Assembly (NCBI RefSeq): GCF_003285015.1 | Contig: NZ_QMFB01000011.1 | Span: 62,001-126,000, forward strand | Length of the DNA stretch: 64,000 nt | Direction: 5' to 3' | DNA from: Paenibacillus contaminans | Lineage (GTDB): Bacteria > Bacillota > Bacilli > Paenibacillales > NBRC-103111 | Shown: piece after piece, positions 46,791-55,218 of the stretch | Layout of the letters: each line of letters opens with the position of its first letter | Numbering within the stretch: position 1 is the stretch's first letter | Position numbers and translations under genes: made by a program | Notes under the pieces: model-generated | What the model was told of the DNA's origin: nothing | Databases searched by the model: none | Seen by the model: only the letters and a program-made list of their open reading frames with translations

Positions 46791-47919
46791 TTAATCCACG
46801 ATGCAAACGATATATTCCCCTCGGTTATGACCTGGTTTTATAATTCCCAAGTCTTTCAGTTTTGAAATGTTTTTTGCAATGCTGGAGGGTGAGGCCTCTA
46901 AGATATCATCAAACAGTTGTCTATGGAATACCTCTCCGTCTTCCATTCTGCTGATCAACTCGAACATTGTTTTGGCATGCCCTCTTCCCAACAGTTCACG
47001 AATATGTTTTATCTTATCGTAACGTTGAAGTTCTTTGAGTACTTTGGTAAGAGAAGCATTCACGCATTCAAGATAGAATAAAATGAAAGGTTTTAGGTTT
47101 CCTTGTGTTGCAGCCATTAGTGTATCGTAATAATCCTCAATTCTTTTATCGAAAAATTCTTCAACACTAAATGCGTCCTTAATTGTAACAAGATCGGAGT
47201 GAATTAAGCCAACCAAAGTCGAAAATGCCCGAGCCGTTCTTCCATTACCGTCAGGAAACGGGTGAATATTACCTATTAAATGATGGGTGACCCCAGAAAT
47301 GATCAATGGATGTACTTTCATTTCATGATTTACTTTCTCCGTTTCATAGGGGCTCGTAAATCCGGTAACGCTAGTGTACAACCAGGAAAAGTAGGCTTGC
47401 AAGTCGTGGGACTTCATTAAAAGCTGGAGGCTGATAACTGACATGCCCGTCGCCATCCTGAAGCGCTACCGGAATATTTCTGTAACCTTCCGGATAACCG
47501 GTTAAGTCATCCATTAACGTATAATGTATTTTTCTTAATACAGGCTCATCCATGTCGGCAAAATCTTTGTACGGGTCTAAACTGTAAATGTACTCATAGG
47601 TTTGAAAGACGTTCTTGACTTCTAATTGTGCTTTTTGTTTTATAGTAAGCGGTTTTTTTTTGTAGTTTTGATAAAGTTGCTCTACTTCCTTGAACTCCAG
47701 TTTGTTCTGTTCAATTTTCGTTGTGAAATGAGCTGTTCTAACTAAAGAGTTACGCAGGATAGAGGGTTTTAAGGGATGGCTTTTTAACCCCAATCTAGCT
47801 AGTGCCCCTATATTTCTCTCCGCCTCTAGAATAAGTTGCTGTATTTCATAGTCATAGGGATTCAGATCTGGTTTATAGACTAAACGTCCTTCTGTAGTAT
47901 CAAAGTGCTCATAAGCCAA
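46791..47919 (-). pseudogene. Fic-family protein, split by a frameshift
   Basis: Two overlapping frames together encode a Fic protein of about 370 residues. The first (TTG start 47919, GGTGGTG six bases before it) gives the N-terminal domain through the flap (VALQDGDGHVSYQPPAFNEVPRL) and then runs out of frame. The second resumes at about QAYFSWLYTS and contains the intact active-site motif HPFPDGNGRTAR plus a C-terminal winged-helix-like part. The break is near 47385-47395, and a one- or two-base indel would restore one protein. Fic enzymes transfer AMP or related groups to target proteins. If the break is real the gene is dead. The region is AT-rich relative to its surroundings, suggesting acquisition. 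Confidence 0.85.
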
Positions 47920-47980
47920 AGTTTACACCACCTTTTTACACCTAAAAAAGCTTTACTATCAATGTTTTCTACTTATTTAA

Positions 47981-48009
47981 AGTATAGTTAATTACACTTA
48001 TTGTGTAAT
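47981..48009 (-). promoter_or_regulatory. predicted promoter and overlapping operator of the Fic gene
   Basis: On the minus strand TTACAC and TATACT are 16 bases apart. The -35 lies inside a perfect seven-base inverted repeat, ATTACAC-TTATT-GTGTAAT (47991-48009), a likely repressor site. The start would be about 55 bases before the TTG codon. Confidence 0.5.
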
Positions 48010-48241
48010 CTTTTTTCGTCAATAAACCAGCCCATTTAAATTGGATTTTTTATTATAAATTTGGGATATGGATGATAACTTACATAAGATAACCGTGTCT
48101 TCCAGGGTACCTGTCGTTGAGCTTTTGATCCCGAACCCCATCTTTTATTGCTTAAAGATACGTTCTAAACTAATACCAAAGCAAAACGGCTCTAGGGGAC
48201 GGATGGTTATAGCATATACTTTGCATAAGGAGTGGCGCCGA

Positions 48242-48661
48242 ATGAGTACGTTGGAAAAAGCGATAGCTCTTGCCGCACAAGCGCATGCAGGACAAACGGA
48301 TAAGGGAGGTAATCCCTATATACTCCATCCGCTCCGGGTGATGATGAAATTGCAAACGAATGAAGAACGGATCGCAGCGGTATTCCACGATTTATTTGAG
48401 GATACTACCGTGACTCCTCAGGATTTGGAAGAGAAAAGCTTTACGAGGGAAATTATCGATGCCGTTCATGCGCTGACCAAAAATAAAGATGAAAGCTACG
48501 ACGAATTCATAGCCCGAGCCAAGAACAATAGCATCGCACGAAACGTTAAAATCGCCGATATCGAAGATAATATGGATTTGTCCAGAATCCCCGATCCGGC
48601 TGAAAAAGATTACGCCCGGGTTGAGAGATACCGGAGAGCGTTGAAGGAACTGTTGTCGTAA
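48242..48661 (+). CDS. HD-domain phosphohydrolase, RelA/SpoT hydrolase-like
   Basis: A 139-residue protein corresponding to the hydrolase half of RelA/SpoT enzymes (HD_4; small alarmone hydrolase or MESH1-like). Metal-binding and catalytic motifs are present: YILHPLRV (residues about 25-32), AVFHDLFEDT (about 46-55) and RNVKIADIEDNMDL near residue 100. Such enzymes remove pyrophosphate from (p)ppGpp; others act on different nucleotides. The start at 48242 has AAGGAG nine bases upstream, whereas the longer frame from 48068 begins in AT-rich sequence without a site. It diverges from the Fic gene. Confidence 0.85.
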   Translation: MSTLEKAIALAAQAHAGQTDKGGNPYILHPLRVMMKLQTNEERIAAVFHDLFEDTTVTPQDLEEKSFTREIIDAVHALTKNKDESYDEFIARAKNNSIARNVKIADIEDNMDLSRIPDPAEKDYARVERYRRALKELLS

Positions 48662-48710
48662 AATCCGGTGAGAAGGCTGCATGTCCATGGCCATCCGGCC
48701 GCCGCTCCAA

Positions 48711-49080
48711 CTCGCCGCTGGCATGCGCTGCAGTCAGATTTTACCCGCTTGGAATCGAGTTCGGATTCCTTTTCTCGCTTGCAGTCCGAAAACGCCCGCT
48801 TGCAGCGGCTATTTGGCTCGTCACGCCAGTGAATCCATTCTCCAAGCAGGCGAATTCGGATTACAGCATAAGAGGCGCCCGATTCCTTGCTCCAAGCGGG
48901 CAAATTCGGATTACAGCATAAAAGGCGCCTCGTTCCTTGCTCCAAGCGGGCAAATTCGGATTACGCGTAAAAGGCTCCCCGAACTCCTTGCTCCAAGCGG
49001 GCAGATTCGAAGTACGCATAAAAGGCGCCACGATTCCTTGCTCCAAGCGGGCAAATTCGGATTACGTACGCCTACAAAAG
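48711..49080 (+). repeat. interspersed repeat R2, copy 4, with five tandem 50-base units
   Basis: The R2 block begins CTCGCCGCTGGCATGCGCTGCAG and continues as in the other copies, but here the last module is present five times in a row from 48838 (TTGCTCCAAGCGGGCAAATTCGGATTACRNNNNNRTAAAAGGCGCC, period about 50). It lies between the convergent HD-domain and TIM-barrel protein genes. Confidence 0.85.
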
Positions 49081-49137
49081 CGCCTCACAGGCCTCCGGTA
49101 ATTCCAATCCCGCCCCTTGAGCTGCCACCGCGGCCAT

Positions 49138-49169
49138 AAAAAGAGACGGCATCGGTTAGATGCCGCCTC
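49138..49169. terminator. terminator of the cohesin-dockerin protein gene
   Basis: GAGACGGCATC pairs with GATGCCGCCTC around GGTTA, with AAAAA on the left forming the T-run on the minus strand. Confidence 0.8.
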
Positions 49170-49178
49170 AGAAGTTCG

Positions 49179-51806
49179 TCAACTCGCGATTTTCTTCGAA
49201 ATCTCCGTAAGATCCGTCCAGTCGATCGTCCCGTCTCCGTTCATGTCAGCCATCTTGATTTGCTGCCAATCCGGGCTGCTCGCGTTTTTGCCGTAATTTG
49301 CCGATGCGATCGCCAGATCCCCGACCGTCACCGATCCGTCACCGTTCAAATCGCCCAGGTTGGCCACGATTATATCAATCGACGAAGATGCCGCTTGAAA
49401 CTCGTTACCTTGCGCGTCGCCCAAAATCGCGCTTGTCACGGAAATCGTTCCAGTCGCCGATAAGGCGTCCGGTTTGGCTTTAAACGTCAGCTCGAGGAGC
49501 TCCGAATCACCCGTCACCCCGTTTCCGGCTCCTTCGCTGGCGACGACCAGCCGGAGCTGTCCCTCCGGATTTTTGATCGTACGGACCAGCTTAACGCCTT
49601 GTTTGATGGACTTGGCCGAAACGAACTCCATAACGGCAGGATCGTAATTCAACTGAATGTCCTGCGCATATACGTTTTGAGCAAGTCCGCTAAGCCCGTA
49701 TTTGACCGTAACCTTCTTCCCCGGCTGAACCGTGCTTGCTCCCGTGATCGTCGTTCGGAGCTCATTAGCCGCGGCTATGTTCACCGTCACGGTCGCAATG
49801 TTCGAGTCGATCGCGCCGTTATTGACTTTGAACGTAAACGTATCCGCTCCGTTTGCCCCGGGATTCGGTGTATACGTAAATTGCCCCGTGGCTGCGTTCG
49901 TAACGACCGCCGTTCCTTTGGCGCCGTTCGTCACGATGCTGAACGTCGGCGAATTCCCGACCGCGCCGTTGGCGCTTAACGTTCCATACACCGCCTCATT
50001 AGCCGATGCGGATACCTCAAGATCGTTCGCGACAAACTCCGGCTCCTCCTCCGATTCTTCCAATGCGAACAGTCTGCCTTCACCCGGCGCAAAGCTGGCG
50101 CTAAACGTGCCGTTCGCGGCGTTGTAGTTCGTGGCGGCTTCCAATCCCGTCGTTTTGGACACCTCTTTGACTGCAGCCGGCAAGTTCGAAAGCGTAAAAG
50201 ACTGGGTATGCGCGTTTTCCAGATCCTTGTTTACGATCATCACAAATTGTTTGCCGTCCTCGTTTTCGAAGCGCGAGACGATCATCGGCATGTGCGGCGC
50301 GCTTCCCGAAGGCTGCCAGAAGTAGGACGCAGGCAAAGCCGTGGCGAATGGCGGAACTCCGCCGGTATGATAAACATCCTTGGACGTTAGCGTCAACAGC
50401 GTCGAACCGAGTTTCAACACTTCTCCGTTGACCGCTTTGGCATAGTCGTAAGTATCGTTCTTCGTTCCGTTCGGAAGGATGAGTCCGTTATCCATGCCCG
50501 CCGGCGTATAATACGTAAAGTACACGTATCCTTTCGCGCCGTAAGCTAACGTGGAATAAACTTGGAATTTGAGCTGGCTCTCGCTCGGTTCGACCATATT
50601 GAAATAATCGTATGACATCGACTGTATATAGGCCCATAGATCGGTCCCGTTCAACAACGATTGCTCGCGGAAGTACTCCAGGGATTGATAATAGGGCTTT
50701 TCGTCGAACCTGGTGGACAGGTATGGATACGAATCGAACGATATCATGTCCGGATTCGTCGCCAGCCAGCTTGTTACGTAATTCTGATAACCTCCGTTTA
50801 CGGGATCGTTGGTCCCGCTATAATAGTGCTGGCAATCGTCGCATACGCCGTATAAGTTCGTATACACCATATGGTTCGGATCGATTGCCTTGATTTTGTC
50901 GGATACGGCCTTCAGTTTGGGGAAGACGTCGGCGAACGGCTCATCGACCAGGTTATACCCCAATAAGGCCGGATTATCTTTATAGTGATTGACGTAGCTT
51001 TCGATAAACTCATCCGATAAATCCGCCGTCGGGGAAAAAGCGTTCCAGTTGCCTCCGCCCGATCGAGGGAGCGTCATTTGAAAATAAACGTCGTTCGCTT
51101 GCGGCGAACCGTTGACATAAGCCTGGCCGTCCGCATAAGCATCCGAGTCGCTCATCAAGAACGGGCCCAGATCCGTCGTGCTGTCCGTCGTCAATTCCAT
51201 GTAATACGACGTGCCGGGGGCTACTACCGCGCCGTTAATAACGAATTCGGGATAATTCGTGACGATCGGCCCCGTCAGCGTCGAGCTCCCTATCAACGTC
51301 GTTTTGTCCGGGCCGTTATAGATGCGAATCGTAGCCGATTTGCCCGCAGGCCAAACACCGTTTTTCTTGAACGACAGCTTCCATATCGCCATATCCGGTT
51401 GATTCGGGGTGACGAAGCTTTGTCCGATGGATTTATCGTTCCGCAAATAAAGCGGAGCTCCGGCGTCCGAATTTTGCGAGACCCACTCCGAGCGGTACCA
51501 GCGAATGCCGGTGTCCGTCACCAAGTATTTCAGGTTGTTGGCGGCAGCCTTTTCCAAAGCCCAATCGGTCGTGGCCGGCGTCGTATTCAAGTTGCTGGCT
51601 ACGATAAAATTGACGTTCATGGCCCGAATATCCGCGAAGGAAGCATCGGTAACGTCCGGCGGGGGCGGCTCGACGAAAATCCCGATCGGAAATTCCCCCG
51701 ACACCGTAGGCGTCGGATTCGAGCTGGCCGCGTATGCGGACGAACCCATGAGCGTTCCTGCCGCCACTGCGAAAGCGAGCAAAGCTGACTTTACCTTTCT
51801 TAACAA
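49179..51806 (-). CDS. secreted TIM-barrel hydrolase-like protein with Ig-like, cohesin and dockerin domains
   Basis: An 875-residue exported protein. After a signal peptide ending SSAYA comes a TIM-barrel-like region (GEFPIGIFVEP, DTGIRW) interrupted by a sandwich insertion (about 125-245). The motif GYNLVDEPF (Glu289) is a likely catalytic acid of a GH-A-type glycoside hydrolase. Then follow an Ig/cadherin-like domain (590-681), a cohesin-type domain (682-815, QDIQLNYDPAVMEFVSA) and a dockerin (816-875) with two calcium loops, DLNGDGSVTVGD and DMNGDGTIDWTD. A TTG at 51806, eight bases after GAGG, is preferred to a GTG three codons earlier. The substrate and GH family are unassigned. Confidence 0.85.
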   Translation of the reverse strand: MLRKVKSALLAFAVAAGTLMGSSAYAASSNPTPTVSGEFPIGIFVEPPPPDVTDASFADIRAMNVNFIVASNLNTTPATTDWALEKAAANNLKYLVTDTGIRWYRSEWVSQNSDAGAPLYLRNDKSIGQSFVTPNQPDMAIWKLSFKKNGVWPAGKSATIRIYNGPDKTTLIGSSTLTGPIVTNYPEFVINGAVVAPGTSYYMELTTDSTTDLGPFLMSDSDAYADGQAYVNGSPQANDVYFQMTLPRSGGGNWNAFSPTADLSDEFIESYVNHYKDNPALLGYNLVDEPFADVFPKLKAVSDKIKAIDPNHMVYTNLYGVCDDCQHYYSGTNDPVNGGYQNYVTSWLATNPDMISFDSYPYLSTRFDEKPYYQSLEYFREQSLLNGTDLWAYIQSMSYDYFNMVEPSESQLKFQVYSTLAYGAKGYVYFTYYTPAGMDNGLILPNGTKNDTYDYAKAVNGEVLKLGSTLLTLTSKDVYHTGGVPPFATALPASYFWQPSGSAPHMPMIVSRFENEDGKQFVMIVNKDLENAHTQSFTLSNLPAAVKEVSKTTGLEAATNYNAANGTFSASFAPGEGRLFALEESEEEPEFVANDLEVSASANEAVYGTLSANGAVGNSPTFSIVTNGAKGTAVVTNAATGQFTYTPNPGANGADTFTFKVNNGAIDSNIATVTVNIAAANELRTTITGASTVQPGKKVTVKYGLSGLAQNVYAQDIQLNYDPAVMEFVSAKSIKQGVKLVRTIKNPEGQLRLVVASEGAGNGVTGDSELLELTFKAKPDALSATGTISVTSAILGDAQGNEFQAASSSIDIIVANLGDLNGDGSVTVGDLAIASANYGKNASSPDWQQIKMADMNGDGTIDWTDLTEISKKIAS

Positions 51807-51830
51807 TACACTCACCTCATCTTAATTATT

Positions 51831-51846
51831 TATGAAGCGTTTTCAT
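51831..51846. promoter_or_regulatory. inverted repeat resembling a cre site
   Basis: ATGAA-AACGC-TTCAT (minus strand) has good half-sites but is one base short of the CcpA spacing. It lies 25 bases upstream of the TTG start, between the operon's genes, so function is doubtful. Confidence 0.25.
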
Positions 51847-51897
51847 AAAATAATATAAAACAGCGGCCTATGGGGCCGCTATTTGCCAATGTTGCTT

Positions 51898-53091
51898 TTA
51901 TTGACATCTATTGCGTTCTTCCTCGCCGTGCAGGAGATAGCGGCAAAACCGCTCGATTCCTTCGTCCTGCGGATCCAATTCATGCCCTCCGTCGAACGAT
52001 TTTCCGCAGAAGCGATGCGGCAAATTTAATCTCCCATAGACTTCAGCGACTTTATCCATCTCGCGCCGCGCGTGTACGTGAAGAAAGGTTTCATCTCGCG
52101 TTCCGGCTTCCAAGTACAAGAAGCGCGGAGCGACAAACGCGCATATTTCCGCGTCCAGCATCGTATTGCCGGAATCGAACCAGGTAAAATCCTGCCAGTC
52201 CGCAACGAACCGGTCATTGATAAAACAAGAGGAATACGCCGCGCGGATTCTCGTATCCAGCGCCGCGGTAAACATCGTATAAAAACCGCCGTACGATAAC
52301 CCGATCATGCCGATCCTGGTACTGTCCACGTCGGGCCTGGAGATTAGATAATCGAGCGCTTTTTGGATTTTATAAATTTCAACCGCGGCGATCGAGCTTC
52401 CCAGCTGCTTCAATTGATTGTCGTACCGGTGCCGGTGATATTCGGGGCCGTCCGTTTCGGCTCTCCACAGCAGGAGCTGCGGCGCGAAGATGGCAGCTCC
52501 CCTCTTTAATACTCTGCGGGTCATGTCGTTATAGTTGCTGTCTCCGTAAAATCCTGAGCATAGCTCCGGCGTCCCCCACCCGCCATGCTGGGAAATGACG
52601 AGAGGATGCGGGCCGTCCTTTTTCGGCACAAAAAGCAAGCCATAGGTCGTTAACCCATAGCCTGCTTCGATTTCCAGCCGATAAATATATCCCAGACGGT
52701 CCTCGGAAACGAAATGAACCTTCGCTTCCGGGATCGCTTCATGGGAAGCCTCCGGTCTTCCATCAGGTTCCGGAGCCAATGGCCATCCGAGCATCTCCTT
52801 GAGCCTCTCCCGCATTCGTGAGGCGTCTTTCTCAAATGCGGCGATACTTGAAGTATCCAGCTGAAAAAAACGTTTCCTCCTCCCGTTTGCGGCATGGCGC
52901 CGGGATTCGATCAGCTCGTCGAATTCGCTTTTTTGCCGCTGGCGGTAAACCTTCCCGATATCCGGATTCTCGCTGTACAGAGACTCGCTATACGGGTTCC
53001 TATTTTCCGGACTATCGCTGCACGAGAACCCGCTATCCCCCCTCCCTCTATCCGTACTCCCGCTGTTCGGTTTGTTCTTCGCATTAGCCAT
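51898..53091 (-). CDS. alpha/beta hydrolase (acetyl-esterase/dienelactone hydrolase-like)
   Basis: A 397-residue hydrolase. The oxyanion strand LVISQHGGWG (164-173), nucleophile Ser266 in GLSYGG, a likely acid at Asp333 and general base His370 in DGGHELDP complete the fold. The pattern fits large bacterial esterases that deacetylate sugars or act on esters. The first 50 residues are low-complexity (SGSTDRGRGDSGFS, YSESLYSENPD) and may be unstructured or mis-started, though GAGGG lies before the ATG at 53091. There is no signal peptide. It sits between two TIM-barrel paralogue genes and may deacetylate their shared substrate. Confidence 0.85.
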   Translation of the reverse strand: MANAKNKPNSGSTDRGRGDSGFSCSDSPENRNPYSESLYSENPDIGKVYRQRQKSEFDELIESRRHAANGRRKRFFQLDTSSIAAFEKDASRMRERLKEMLGWPLAPEPDGRPEASHEAIPEAKVHFVSEDRLGYIYRLEIEAGYGLTTYGLLFVPKKDGPHPLVISQHGGWGTPELCSGFYGDSNYNDMTRRVLKRGAAIFAPQLLLWRAETDGPEYHRHRYDNQLKQLGSSIAAVEIYKIQKALDYLISRPDVDSTRIGMIGLSYGGFYTMFTAALDTRIRAAYSSCFINDRFVADWQDFTWFDSGNTMLDAEICAFVAPRFLYLEAGTRDETFLHVHARREMDKVAEVYGRLNLPHRFCGKSFDGGHELDPQDEGIERFCRYLLHGEEERNRCQ

Positions 53092-53117
53092 GGCCTTGCC
53101 CTCGCTTTCCTGCGATA

Positions 53118-54851
53118 TTACCGCTCCCCAAGCGCATACAATTTCCCGTCTCCCGGCGACAGGTTAACGGACAGCATGCCGGTTAAGCCGTTATAAGCCG
53201 TCTCAATCTCTTCTCCCGTAGCTTTGCATACTTCCCTTATTGTTCCCGGATTGCCCGATACCTGAAAAGTCACTGTACGAGCCTGCTCCAAATCCTTGCT
53301 GACGACCATCACAAACACTTTGCCGTCCTCGTTCTCAAAGCTGGCGACGATTAAGGGAACGGACGCATCGCCCTCCGATGGCTGCCAGAAAAAATCCTTC
53401 GGCAAAGGCCGGCTCCACGGCGGCAAACCGCCCGTGTGGAACACCTCCTTGGACGTCAGCGACAATAGAGCAGGGCCCAGCTTTAAAACTTCCGCGTTGA
53501 CCTTTTTGGCATATTCGTAAGTCGCGTTTCGGGAACCGTCCCTCAGAATGATCGCGCGCTTGCACATCTCTTTTCCTTCAATGATTACGGATGGCGTACC
53601 GTAAGTCCAGTACACGTATCCTTTGGCCCCGTAAGCCAAGGTTGAATATACCTGAAAGCGGATTTGACGCTCGTTCGGCTCCGCGATTTGAAAATATTCA
53701 TAGTCGGCGCTTTGAATGTACGCCCAAAAATCGATTCCTGTCGCAAGACTCCTCCCCCGGAAAAATTCCAACGACTGATAATACGGTTTCTCGTCAAATT
53801 CCTCTTGCTTGAAAGGATAAAAATCGAAAGAGAACATATCCGGATTCGTCGCAAGCCAGCGGTCATAATACTCCTCATACCCAAGCGGCGGCGTGCCCTC
53901 CAGCGAATAGTAGCTGTCTCCCGTTTCGTTCAGCGGGTAGTGGTTCGTGTAAATTATCCGATCCGGATCGAGCGCCTTTAACCGCTCCGACGTCTCTTTC
54001 ATCATCGGGTACAGCTCGGCGAAGGGTTCGTCGATCAGATTATAGCCGAGTACGGCCGGATGATCGCGATAATGGTTGACCAGCGTTTCGATATAAGCGT
54101 CTGACGGCCTTCCTGTCGGGGAAAAAGCAGAAATACTGCCTCCCCGCGACGTTTTCAGAGTAAGCTGAAAATATAGATCGAAAACCGCCGGCGATCCGTC
54201 GACATATGCTTGCCCGCCTGAGTTTCCGCCTAAAGCGCCCGTTGCAAATGGCCCCAAGCGCTCCGCCCCGTCCAGCGAAAATTCCATGTAATACGTTCGA
54301 TTAGGAGCGACGGCGTATTGAGGCTCTTCCGGCATAACGGGCATTCGGGCGAACCGAAATTCAGGGTAACGGCTCCCGATCGGCCCCGTCAGCGTCGAGC
54401 GGGCGAGAAGCTCCGCTTTCTCTTCGTTATCGTAGACGCTAAGCGTCACGGTCGTTTCCGCCGGCCATTCTCCATTCATCTTGAAAGAAACGATCGCAAG
54501 GCTTAGATCGTCCACGTCCGGCGTCGTAAACGTCTGGCCGATCGAGCCTGCTCTCCGGAGATAAATTCCTTCTCCGCTATCGTCGTTCTGCGCAATCCAC
54601 TCCGTCTGAATCCAGCGGATTCCCGTATCGGTGACGAGAATTTTCAGTCCGTTCGCCTGCGCCTTCTCCAGGGCCCAATCCGTCGCCGCCGGTGTAGTCG
54701 ATTGCTGGCCGACGATAAAGTTGGCGTTCATCTCCCGGATCTCGGCAAAAGCAGCGTCGGTGGCCGAAGAAGGCGCCGGTTCGACGAAAATTCCGATCGG
54801 GAATTCCCCGGCTACGGTCGGAGTGGGGTTATTATGCTTGCGTTTGGCCAT
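53118..54851 (-). CDS. TIM-barrel hydrolase-like protein without signal peptide, paralogue of the cohesin-dockerin protein
   Basis: A 577-residue protein homologous along its length to the N-terminal two thirds of the 49179-51806 product, from NPTPTVAGEFPIGIFVEP to the C-terminal SLTSKEVFHTGG...LSPGDGKLYAL. The catalytic candidate is Glu275 in GYNLIDEPF. It lacks the Ig-like, cohesin and dockerin domains and has no export signal, so it is probably a cytoplasmic version acting on imported fragments. The start at 54851 is chosen for GAGGTG nine bases upstream; the frame extends 44 codons further without a better site. The family is unassigned. Confidence 0.85.
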   Translation of the reverse strand: MAKRKHNNPTPTVAGEFPIGIFVEPAPSSATDAAFAEIREMNANFIVGQQSTTPAATDWALEKAQANGLKILVTDTGIRWIQTEWIAQNDDSGEGIYLRRAGSIGQTFTTPDVDDLSLAIVSFKMNGEWPAETTVTLSVYDNEEKAELLARSTLTGPIGSRYPEFRFARMPVMPEEPQYAVAPNRTYYMEFSLDGAERLGPFATGALGGNSGGQAYVDGSPAVFDLYFQLTLKTSRGGSISAFSPTGRPSDAYIETLVNHYRDHPAVLGYNLIDEPFAELYPMMKETSERLKALDPDRIIYTNHYPLNETGDSYYSLEGTPPLGYEEYYDRWLATNPDMFSFDFYPFKQEEFDEKPYYQSLEFFRGRSLATGIDFWAYIQSADYEYFQIAEPNERQIRFQVYSTLAYGAKGYVYWTYGTPSVIIEGKEMCKRAIILRDGSRNATYEYAKKVNAEVLKLGPALLSLTSKEVFHTGGLPPWSRPLPKDFFWQPSEGDASVPLIVASFENEDGKVFVMVVSKDLEQARTVTFQVSGNPGTIREVCKATGEEIETAYNGLTGMLSVNLSPGDGKLYALGER

Positions 54852-54964
54852 CGTTCGTTGCACCTCGTATCCTGAATTGTGTTTAAGAGGCCTTTTGCTA
54901 TAAATGTCCTGTTCCATCGGGGCCGATTGAGTACGACTTATCGCCCGCACCTCGCGTCTGAAGT

Positions 54965-55180
54965 GATCATGAGGCAAAAGCAACTATTAGTGAGGCAAGT
55001 CTTACTATTTCTCGCCGGCAACCCATGTTCGGACGAGTTAATGAGGCAAACTCAACTGTTAGTAAGAAAAAGGAAATTGATAGTTGCGTTTCCCTCACTA
55101 GCTGCCGAGAACATACAATTTTCCGGATGAATAGTGAACTTCGCCTCATTAACAGTGAAGTTTTCTTCATTAAAGTACCT
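54965..55180. repeat. interspersed repeat R3, copy 3
   Basis: TGAGGCAAAAGCAAC, CTCGCCGGCAACCCATGTTCGG, TGAGGCAAACTCAACTG and the inverse AGTTGCGTTTCCCTCACT match regions near 12155 and 27741. It separates the paralogue gene from the eight-gene operon upstream. Confidence 0.7.
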
Positions 55181-55218
55181 TGACTATGCAGTGATCCAAG
55201 GGCTGCCTCCCGCTCTCG

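Noticed and set aside
48068..48241. N-terminal extension of the HD-domain protein
   Set aside because: AT-rich, without a ribosome-binding site, while the start at 48242 has AAGGAG and gives the normal domain boundary.
48838..49075. Possible CRISPR array
   Set aside because: The 50-base units are repeated throughout with no unique spacers and no cas genes; they are tandem copies of an R2 module.
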